Assembly (NCBI RefSeq): GCF_034702125.1
Contig: NC_085868.1
Coordinates: 36,004,253-36,068,252 of the forward strand
Source: Engraulis encrasicolus
Lineage: Eukaryota; Chordata; Actinopteri; Clupeiformes; Engraulidae
Length of the DNA: 64,000 bases
Direction of reading: 5' to 3'
The first letter of the stretch is position 1. The number at the start of each line of letters is the position of its first letter. This document shows, one piece after another, positions 56,019-64,000 of this stretch. The notes under the pieces were generated by a model. That model did no database searches, was not told the DNA's origin, and saw nothing but the letters and a program-made list of their open reading frames with translations. Made by a program: the position numbers and the translations under genes.

Positions 56019-57101
56019 CAGTGTTTCCCAACCTTTTTCACATCACGTCCCCTTTGGAGCATTTCAGCTCCATCCGCGAACCCCCCCCCCCCCAAAAAAA
56101 AAAACCAAACAAACAAAAACACAAAAACACTATGCACATAAACAGAAACGTCCACAGATGAATGGGCATAGAGTTAACATTGTTGCAACATGTTGTGTGA
56201 AACTTCCAGCCAAAGATGTAATGGCCCATTAAGGTTGCTAAATTCACATGTTTTCAACCAGCCATTATTGTTTAGCGATCTCTCAGCACTTATTAAGGAG
56301 AGGGTACTTAGAGGTGTGAATGTAGATTAAAACGTGCCATGGCTAGTAGCCATGTCAACTTTGTAGACAAAGTTAAAATTTGAATGAAATTACATGGACC
56401 TGTGACTGCGCTAAAAGTTACAGGAGTCACCTAAATTGAACACACATAGCCTACTTGTTCACGGCTAATTACGGATATTTAGGGTGGTGTTAGAACGTAA
56501 GATGACTGCTCTTGGCTAAAAAATGACATTGCATGAACATAGCAGTTCGCTAAAAGCATGCTAACAAACACATAGCCTGCAGTCTGCCTGACGAACCAGA
56601 CCTGACAAAGCTTATTTTGTCAAAATCCCAAAAGTAGCAAGTTATTACCTTACTCTTGGCGTAATCACAGGTACTTGTGGATTGAAGCACATGTCCCAGA
56701 AACTCTTCACCAACTCCAGAAATTAACGTGATGATGCTTTGTTTATTAACAATAGCAATTAATTTGATGCTGCACTATGCAGACTGGAGGAGATGGAACA
56801 CACAGAGATGTGCCACGCACGCGACTCTCCTCAACAGCTGATTTTGCGATTAACTCCCATGGAAAAATAAACTAAGATGTGTAGGCCTACTGAAAACAAT
56901 GTTTACAAGGAAACAATTTAACCAATACCCATGAAATACCCAAAGCATTAATGCCCATGCCTGATTCGAATATTAAAGGCTATTGATTTTTTTCCCAGCA
57001 TTTTTTTTTTTTTTTTTCAAAATTCAAAATCTTCTCGCGTACCCCCTGCCATCACCTTGCGTACCCCTAGGGGTACGCGTACCATAGTTTGGGAACCACT
57101 G
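56019..57101. mobile_element. hAT element, 1.1 kb, with exact 8-bp duplication
   Basis: The ends CAGTGTTTCCCAACC and, inverted, CAGTGGTTCCCAAACTATGG are flanked by TACTATGG (56011-56018 and 57102-57109). Interior A/C-rich tracts (56083-56105, 57000-57017) and no transposase frame. It splits the right arm of the inverted-repeat element and is therefore younger. Confidence 0.93.
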
Positions 57102-58368
57102 TACTATGGGAATATACATTTATTTATACATCATATTGGCATTAAGCACCCTTCAAACCCCCTGAAAATGTTGCACATCAAACATGAACACTATCAAAGA
57201 CAATATGTCCTTAAAGCAAAAATATGGGCAGAGAGAAGTGCAGTATTTTGGGGTCAAAAATCAGTGTTTTTTTGTGGTGTCATCCCATGTTCTACTGCCC
57301 ATAACTAAAGAATGGAGAAAGGTAGACACAAACTTTTTTTTCAGGTGAAAGTAGACAGTACAGTGCAGTTTACTGTAGTATTTGTGTTCACAGAGACAAA
57401 GAGCATTTTTTTCTGTGAATCTTGAAAGATTAGTAAAAACAATATGAGGCAATATGACAATATGAGGCTCTCTGCTTTTAAAATGGCTGCCAGCCAATGA
57501 CATAAGCATTTTCTTCCAATCTGAGCTTAAATCTGATGACATAATGGCTTTCCCCATGTCTGAAAACATAAAAATAAGTGCTATTTTCAAATTCATACCT
57601 TATTTAGTCCAAAAGAAAAGTGATTGCAGGATTTTAACACGGTGGAGGCGGCCATATTGGATTTTGCCCGTTTGAGGCATTTTGGTACATTTTTGCGTCC
57701 GGCATACGGCAGATTTGGATTCAGCACCCTTGAATACCCCTAAATCAGTTGTATGCCGAAAATTAACATGATTTGCCTTCAGGTGTCAACTTTTTGGAAA
57801 AATGACCCTGACTANCAGGCCTTCGAACAGGGTTGGCTGCATTAATTTCACAATACATAATAGGTTATACAACAGTATGTTTGCACATATCATATCCTAT
57901 CCATAACCCATAGGCCTACATTTATTACCACCTCAAGACTTAGGCCTACTCACGAAGCCCAATATAGTCAAGTCAAGTCAAGTTTTAGTTTTATTGTCAA
58001 TTTCTTTACATGCACTGGTCATACAAAGAATTTGAAATTGCGTTTCTTGCTCTCCCATGCAGACATAGACTAATCTAGGTAAGGACATAGACAGTATAGA
58101 CATAGACAGTACTCATACATGGACATAAGACAGTATGGACATAGACATTGCTCATACAGACATTTAAAGTGCAAGACTGGACAACAGAAGAATTGTAGAG
58201 AACATACATTAAGAGGAGGTATTTTGTTGTGCTTTTCCTAAAAGTCCTTTATAGCGTTCTGACATAGTAATAGTAGCATTTGAAGAAAATAAATAATTAA
58301 AATAGGTTTATTAAATACACCAGCAGCAGTATGTGTGTGTGTGTGTGTTTATATGTGTTTTGTGTGTG

Positions 58369-58377
<9 letters not shown>

Positions 58378-58444
<67 letters not shown>

Positions 58445-58490
58445 AGTGCAGGTAGAAAGTGCGGTGTGCGTCTGTGTGTGTGTCTGTGTA

Positions 58491-58556
<66 letters not shown>

Positions 58557-58641
58557 TATGTGCGTGTGTGTGTGTGTGAGTATGAGTTGTGTGTCAGTGT
58601 GTGCATGTTTGGGTTTAGTGCAGAAAGTGCGGTGTGCTTGT

Positions 58642-58722
<81 letters not shown>

Positions 58723-58735
58723 TGTGTGTGTGTGT
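58378..58735. repeat. Three (TG)n arrays in a LINE 3' UTR
   Basis: TG arrays at about 58378-58440, 58492-58553 and 58645-58715 are each preceded or followed by a copy of 'gtttagtgcaggtagaaagt' (near 58441, 58614 and 58750). It is a compound minisatellite with a unit of about 150-170 bases. Confidence 0.85.
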
Positions 58736-58854
58736 GCATGTGTATGTTTTGAGTTAGTGCAGGTTGAAAGTTCAGTCACAGATGTAGTAGTGCAGGTGGA
58801 ATGTTCAGTCGCAGATATGGTGGTGGGGATGAGGGAGGGGGGGGCGGGGGGTTG

Positions 58855-60008
58855 TCAGTGGCCTGGCTGGCTAGAGGCTGACAGTGGAGGGAGAGTGGGT
58901 TGAGTGTTCAGTATCTTGATTGCTTGATGCATCGTGCTGCTTGCAAGCCTGGTGGTACGGGAACGGAGGCGCCTGTACCTCTTTCCAGAGGGCAGGAGGC
59001 TGAACAGTTTGTGTGCAGGGTGGCTTGTGTCTTTGATGATCATCAGTGCTTTCCGGGTGAGGCGTGCGGTGTAAATGTCCTGCAGGGAGGGGAGTGGTAC
59101 TCCAATGATCTTCTTCGCTGTGTTCACAACACGCTGGAGTGTCTTCCTGTTTTTCTCCGTGCAGCTTCCTCCCCACACTGTGATGCAGCTGGACACGACG
59201 CTCTCTATGGTTCCTCTGTAGAATGTTGTCATGATGGAGGGTGTAGCACTTGCCTTCTTTAGTTTGCGCAAGAAGTAGAGACGCTGATGGGCCTTCTTCG
59301 CCAGTGATGTAGTGTTGGTGGTCCAAGAGAGGTCGTCGCTGATGTGCACTCCAAGGAACTTGGTGCTGCTCACTCTCTCCACAGCATCACCGTCGATGGT
59401 CAGTGGTGGCAGTTGTTTTTGGACCCTCTGAAAGTTGACAACAATCTCCTTGGTCTTGTTGACATTAAGCAGGAGGTCTTTTCCTTTGCACCATCTGGCC
59501 AGCAGGTCTACTTCTTCTCTGTAGTGGGTCTCATCGCCCTTAGTGATGAGGCCCACCAGTGTTGTATCATCCGCAATCTTCACTAGATGGTTAGTGCTGT
59601 GGGTCGTTGTGCAGTCATGTGTCAGCAGCGTGAACAGCAGGGGGCTGAGAACACAACCTTGCGGAGCCCCCGTGCTCAGGGTCAGGGTGCTTGAGGTGTT
59701 GTTCCCTACCCGTACTGCTTGTGGTCTCTGCATCAGGAAGTCCAGCAGCCAGTTGCAGAGGGAGGTGCTGAAACCTAGTTTGTCCAGTTTTCTGATGAGT
59801 TGTTGTGGTATTATGGTATTGAATGCTGAACTGAAGTCAATGAACAGCATTCTCACATATGAGTCTTTATTGTTCAAGTGGGTGAGGGCTGGATGGAGGG
59901 CAGAGCAGATTGCATCCTCCGTGGATCGCTTGGCTCGGTATGCGAACTGGTAGGGGTCCAGGGTGGGGGGTAGGGTGGCTTTGATGTGTGACAGGACTAG
60001 CCGTATTA
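58855..60008 (-). pseudogene. LINE reverse transcriptase, open but 5'-truncated
   Basis: About 384 residues without a stop, starting inside the RT ([20 protein letters not shown]). Motif A reads [13 protein letters not shown], followed by [14 protein letters not shown] and the catalytic IADDTT. The thumb and C-terminal region follow ([34 protein letters not shown]), ending SASSQPGH. This order is characteristic of fish L2-like elements. The endonuclease and ORF1 are missing, so it cannot mobilise itself. The open frame shows it inserted fairly recently. Confidence 0.85.
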
Positions 60009-60012
60009 TATT

Positions 60013-60474
60013 TTAAAGGATAACTTCAGTCAATGTCAACATGCAGTTGTAATGCTCACAATAGGATACCCTGGACTTGTCAGTAGGCTACTAGACCTAG
60101 CCTACCTGAGGGTTTTTTTTTCTTCTTCTTCAGCCTTTTCCAAGATCCTGGTCCTTGTAATGAGGGCAGCGGTTTGTTTACATTTCAATTTTTTTTTAAA
60201 TGTAGGCCTGCCTATTCCCAAAAACATTCAAAAGATTAGTATATGCAACATCAGCAGACAACTATCAAACAGCGGTACCCTTTGGGAAAATATTTGGAGT
60301 AGGCCTATTTTAATTTTTTTAAAAAATGTAAACAAACTGTGCCCCCATTAGAATATCTTATATCTTGGAAAGGGCTGAGACGAAAAAATGTGGCATCACC
60401 AGGTAGGCAACTGACAAGTCAAGGGTAGCGTGAGCAATACAACAGCATATTGAAAATGACTGAAGTGGTCCTTT
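60013..60474. mobile_element. MITE with 45-base inverted ends
   Basis: The left end 'ggataacttcagtcaatgtc' and inverted right end 'ggaccacttcagtcattttc' continue to 'attgctcac' / 'aatgctcac' on both sides. TTTAA-like flanks suggest a TTAA-type target. It abuts the truncated LINE at left and the next MITE at right. Confidence 0.7.
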
Positions 60475-60476
60475 AA

Positions 60477-60932
60477 CCCATTGATGCTGGATGTTGAGTT
60501 ATGCAACAATGGCCCTGGCGCCTGGAGCGGCATGATGCAACATTCAGGCTCATGAGATTTGAAACAATTTTATTAAAAATCTTGGTATGTTATAGCTAAA
60601 CGAACACATTCTAATGCTAGATGAGGGTCTTAGCGTTTAACCCCTTAAGACATGGCTTTATAAATTAGCTGTTACCAGAATGGCAATGACCAAGTCGTAA
60701 TGTATTACTAAAGGCCCTGTGCACTATCATAGTAGTGTAGTACTATAGTAGTTAACTTTCAATGTCTATTACAGCGTGCCACAGGAGGTACGGCGTGCAT
60801 TAAGGGGTTAAATGCAACTTATTGCATGTTTTTATGTGCTTCAGAGGCTGAGATATTTTGTTTTCTATATCCTGAGGGCAAGGGCTCAGACATTCAGCAG
60901 CTTTTTTTGCAGGTGCTTTAGGCATCAATGGG
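60477..60932. mobile_element. TTAA-target MITE enclosing another MITE
   Basis: The ends CCCATTGATGC are inverted and flanked by TTAA (60473-60476 and 60933-60936), the piggyBac-type duplication. The 167-base MITE at 60641-60807 is nested inside. The interior 'cttcagaggctgaga' also occurs near 54110. Confidence 0.85.
60641..60807. mobile_element. 167-bp TTAA-target MITE, copy 1
   Basis: The ends CCCCTTAA are inverted, and TTAA duplications are exact (60637-60640 and 60808-60811). The same 167-bp element with few substitutions lies at 62220-62386. Confidence 0.9.
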
Positions 60933-61113
60933 TTAAGGCCACAAACAGGCAGCAGCACACAACCTTTCCATTACAGAATGTTTGTTTCTCAGCACAAATT
61001 GCTGACTTTCTAAATAGTAGCACTTTCCCTGGGGGCTTTCAGTGGAGGTAAAATCCTCACTGGTCTTGAATTTCGGACTACCTTGCCTCACACCTTAAAC
61101 TGTAGATCTAGTG

Positions 61114-61444
61114 CAGGGGTGGGGAACCTACGTCTCGAGGGCCGTTTGTGGCCCTTGAGGCCGTTTCATCCGGCCCTCGATATAGTTTTAATGTTATGCA
61201 GCTTCACATCAAATATGACATATTTTGTAAAGGAAACTTAGAAAATACATTTCCAACACAATTAAATTATATTCAGGGGACCTAGAGAAGGTGGGGTCTG
61301 TTTTGAAGATGGCTGCCTTCAATATAGGCCTAATGTGCAGGGGGAAATCCTGGTTTGTGTTCATGACACAGCAATCTGAGGACTTTTACGGCCCTTGGAT
61401 GAATTTAAAGTGGCCCTTCGATTGAAAAAGGTTCCCCACCCCTG
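61114..61444. mobile_element. hAT-type MITE
   Basis: The ends CAGGGGTGGGGAACCTACG and, inverted, CAGGGGTGGGGAACCTTTT are flanked by ATCTAGTG and ATCTAGTC (61106-61113 and 61445-61452). 'gagggccg...ggccctcg' motifs lie inside. A second copy begins at 63803. Confidence 0.9.
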
Positions 61445-62170
61445 ATCTAGTCTAACTTGAGTCGACTAAAGGCACCACCGGCTGCTTCACCTAATCATGG
61501 ACCATTTCAACAACACCAACGTTGCTTTGATAACACTGTATGGCCTTCAACTATAACCCAGGCTGTTCTAACCTGCTTTTTCATCATGCAACAGGTGTAT
61601 CAGAAAAGAAGAGAGTGGGAGCGTAGCCTAATAGCTAGAGTAGGGGGCCTATTGACTGAGGTCAAAGACAGGCTCCTATCCTATGTGAACTCAGACATCA
61701 AATTCCAAGCTCGGATTTCATTCAAACCATTTGTAGTTTGAAGAAACGTAGGACTGCGTAGGCCTACAGACTGCTGCTTACCTTTGGCGTAACTCTTCAA
61801 CCAGCCTGAGCCTACACATGTCCCATCTCTTACTAGTGAGACTGAATATAAATAATTAGGCAATTCATTATTTGTAAAGGTCCGATGTGCAATATTTCCT
61901 TTCCATTCTTCAAAGCTTTGAAGCCTTCGAGAAGTGGTAATAGCCTACAGTATAATAGGTCTATGTCGCGAGTTTATCATACTATGTTAAAAGATTTAGA
62001 AGTAGGCCTATGTCCGTGTGATCCCCACCACCACCCTCACAATTATGTATGTATTTATTTAAAACCAATGTTAGTAATGTTAGATGTTAGATAGTAAAGA
62101 TTCTAGAAAAGATACAGGTTTGTAAGAGGCACTGCACTTTAATTTAGCCTAAATCTCGCATCGGTACAGC

Positions 62171-62600
62171 AGTCATGGGTAAGCGGTTATGGCGTCAGGT
62201 TGGTGGGGGGTGTAATTAACCCCTTAAGACACGGCATTATAAATTAACTGTTACCAGAATGGCAATGACCAAGTCTTAATGTGTTACTAAAGGCCCTGTG
62301 CACTATCATAGTAGTGTAGTACTATAGTAGTTAACTTTCAATGTCTATTACAGCGTGCCACAGGAGGTACGGCGTGCATTAAGGGGCTACCCAGTGCTCT
62401 CCCCCATCCTCCTCCATGACTGAGGTACCCTGAGCATGGTACCGTCCCGCTGCACTGCTCCCTTTCGAGCGCCATTGGGGGCTGCCCCTTTGCACGGGTG
62501 AGGCATAAATGCAATTTTGTTGTGTGCAGTGTGCAGTGTTCTCTTGTGTGCTGTAGAGTGCCGTGTCACAATGGGAGTTAGAGTTTCCCACTTGGGCTTT
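62171..62600 (+). repeat. tRNA-derived SINE, interrupted by a MITE
   Basis: Starts GCAGTCATGGGTAAGCGG as in 21221-21523 (inverted there), but lacks most of the B-box region. It is broken at a TTAA by the 167-bp MITE (62220-62386). The body resumes 'cccagtgctctcccccatcc' and ends near 62600. Confidence 0.85.
62220..62386. mobile_element. 167-bp TTAA-target MITE, copy 2 (inside SINE)
   Basis: Same length and orientation as 60641-60807. The left TTAA (62216-62219) is intact and the right one is changed to CTAC. Confidence 0.88.
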
Positions 62601-62618
62601 AAAAAAAGTAGTGTAGCC

Positions 62619-62832
62619 CAGTGATTTTCAAACTATGGGCCGGGGCCCATTGGTGGGCCCTGAAGGTACTCCAAGTGGGCATTGAAATCATTTTCTACAA
62701 ATTATAATCATATTTTGGTGTGTGTTGCTATTGATTTATTTGAGTTGTAATCTTTATTGGGTCAGAGGTGGGTGCCGAACATTTGTGACCAATTCGACTG
62801 GGCCCCAAGTTGGAAAAGGTTGCGAACCCCTG
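62619..62832. mobile_element. hAT-type MITE, 214 bp
   Basis: The ends CAGTGATTTTCAAACTATGG and, inverted, CAGGGGTTCGCAACCTTTTC are flanked by GTGTAGCC and GTGCAGCC (62611-62618 and 62833-62840), 7 of 8 identical. Interior 'gggcccattggtgggccct' is palindromic. Confidence 0.85.
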
Positions 62833-62840
62833 GTGCAGCC

Positions 62841-63800
62841 GATCTGTGACTCTGCCTGGGGACTGATGGAATTTTTCCGATGGCCACATGGATAGGGCTG
62901 GGCCTGAAGATCAGACATCACTAAGCTCCCCGGGTGTGGTGTACAGGGTAGGCCTTATTCAACAAAGCATTTTTCAGGGAGGTGTCATACTGTTCACTCC
63001 TTAGCAATTAGCTGATGTGGCAGTTTGTGTTAATGTTTTGTTGTTGTTGATGATGATGATGCCTTTGAGGCACTACACTTGCATTGCACTATTACTGTTA
63101 GCACACTTTTTTCCCCATTCCAATTTTCCTTGTAATGTTGTCAAACTTGTATTATTCTACCAATTGTATATGTGCCAGTATACAAGTAGGACTATAGCCT
63201 ATGCCACATGCATGTACTACTGTATCTAATTAGCCCTACTCAAAATAGACCAAAGTGGCCTGACAAAAAAAACGATCATTCATCTGAGGCTGGCCCAGCT
63301 AACGATATGTTATGGCCTTTTATGAGTTTATTATTGGAGATAGTTCAGTGAATTAGATGTACAACACGAGAGAGACATGGGGTGGGGTTGGGACACACCC
63401 CAGGCTGGAGGTGAACCTTTGTCCCCATGGTCAAGTTAGCCCGGTGCAGTAGCTCGACGCACCACGGCAATCCCCAGTATTTGCACGTCTGTCTCAGGTT
63501 CTCTCTCACAGATTGATGTGATATCAACATATTCTTTTTTTTTTCAAAGCAAGTATAGTTGCTTCATTGCACAGTATATTATATTATATTATGTTATATT
63601 ATATTGTATTATATTATATCAAATTAGTGCTTTTTTATTCTTTATCCAAAGCAACTTACAAAAATAAACAAACATCAACCCTAAACCACATAACATAAAC
63701 CACAACATACAAAATGTGTGAACATATAAAGTTAGTCTGCACATGCGTTGACTATCAGATGATCAAATCCATTCTTCATCAATGTAGTGTCCTTGTAAAG
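62841..63800. other. Intergenic, nothing firm
   Basis: Contains a GAT-rich patch (63047-63060), an (ATATT)n patch (63571-63620) and a 'ttatccaaagcaacttacaa' repeat tail (63642-63661). No exon recognised. Confidence 0.4.
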
Positions 63801-63802
63801 CA

Positions 63803-64000
63803 GGGGTGGGGAACCGTTTACGTCCCTTGAGGCTGTTTTATCCAGCCCCCGATATAGTTTTAATGTTATGGAGAACTCACATCAAATTTTGTAAAGGAAT
63901 CTTAGAAATTACATTTGTACTGTAATACAATTAAGTTATATTCAGCCCCATCTCTCTCTCCCACTCGCTTCCTGTCACCATCTCCAACTGTCCTATCAAA
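63803..64000. repeat. Second copy of the 'caggggtggggaac' hAT MITE, truncated by window or sequence
   Basis: Left end and first 130 bases match 61114-61270 ('gatatagttttaatgttatg'). The match fades at 'attcagccccatctc'. The right end is not in view. Confidence 0.7.

Larger units (their letters stand above)
51895..57783. mobile_element. Large inverted-repeat (foldback-like) element, about 5.9 kb
   Basis: The left arm (51895-52752) and right arm (about 55480-57783, inverted, interrupted by a hAT) begin with the same CCTGAAGGCAAATCATGTTA. They match over some 850 bases. The right arm carries an extra tandem unit. Each arm contains repeated 'ccaatatggccgcc' and 'aagggtgcttaat' modules. The 2.7 kb centre is unrelated. 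No transposase frame or clear target duplication was found. Class unknown. Confidence 0.8.
57964..60012 (-). mobile_element. 5'-truncated L2-like non-LTR retrotransposon
   Basis: The minus-strand element starts at about 60012 in the RT domain and ends at 57964 with a (TTGAC)n-type tail. The 3' UTR (57964-58854) has the teleost LINE phrase 'tttctttacatgcactggtc' and is swollen by three (TG)n arrays. The RT frame is described separately. Confidence 0.82.

Overview
This is a stretch of vertebrate nuclear DNA, almost certainly from a teleost fish. The genes are split by short GT-AG introns, one gene is clearly vertebrate (fbxl3), and the repeats are the usual teleost mix: RLE-type and L2/CR1-like LINEs, tRNA-derived SINEs, Tc1, hAT, Harbinger and TTAA-target elements, and many CA, CT and CTA microsatellites. 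A clupeiform-like origin is a guess from general repeat style and is not demonstrated. No bacterial, viral or CRISPR features are present.

Region 1 (about 1.9-20.3 kb) holds three related small genes for four-helix membrane proteins of 156-164 residues. One is on the + strand (1978-5223) and two are on the - strand (5985-7989 and 14897-20287). I reconstructed them exon by exon. All have six coding exons separated only by phase-0 introns, and similar N-termini. They look tetraspanin-like but lack the large cysteine-rich loop, and I cannot name the family. A nearly pristine RLE-type non-LTR retrotransposon (10273-13907) sits between them, preceded head-to-tail by a 5'-truncated, almost identical copy (8947-10272). 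Tc1 and THAP-remnant elements lie in an intron of the third gene.

Region 2 (about 20.3-36 kb) is repeat-rich. A 4.2 kb Harbinger-like element is inserted in an old LINE, and tRNA-like units are duplicated in tandem. Two - strand genes for single-IgV-domain receptors follow. One is a lone V exon (28297-28616). The other (30050-31834) has recoverable transmembrane and cytoplasmic exons but is broken by a palindromic insertion and a stop codon.

Region 3 (about 36-51.8 kb) is fbxl3 on the - strand, the F-box/LRR protein that targets cryptochromes in the circadian clock. Five coding exons join in frame to 524 residues. The N-terminus is unusually long and rich in Gly and Thr runs. Its introns carry large simple-repeat arrays that touch splice sites, and its 3' flank has a minisatellite.

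Region 4 (about 51.8-64 kb) has no recognisable host gene. It contains a roughly 5.9 kb inverted-repeat element split by a hAT, a 5'-truncated LINE with an open reverse-transcriptase frame, and a chain of nested MITEs and SINEs with clear target-site duplications.
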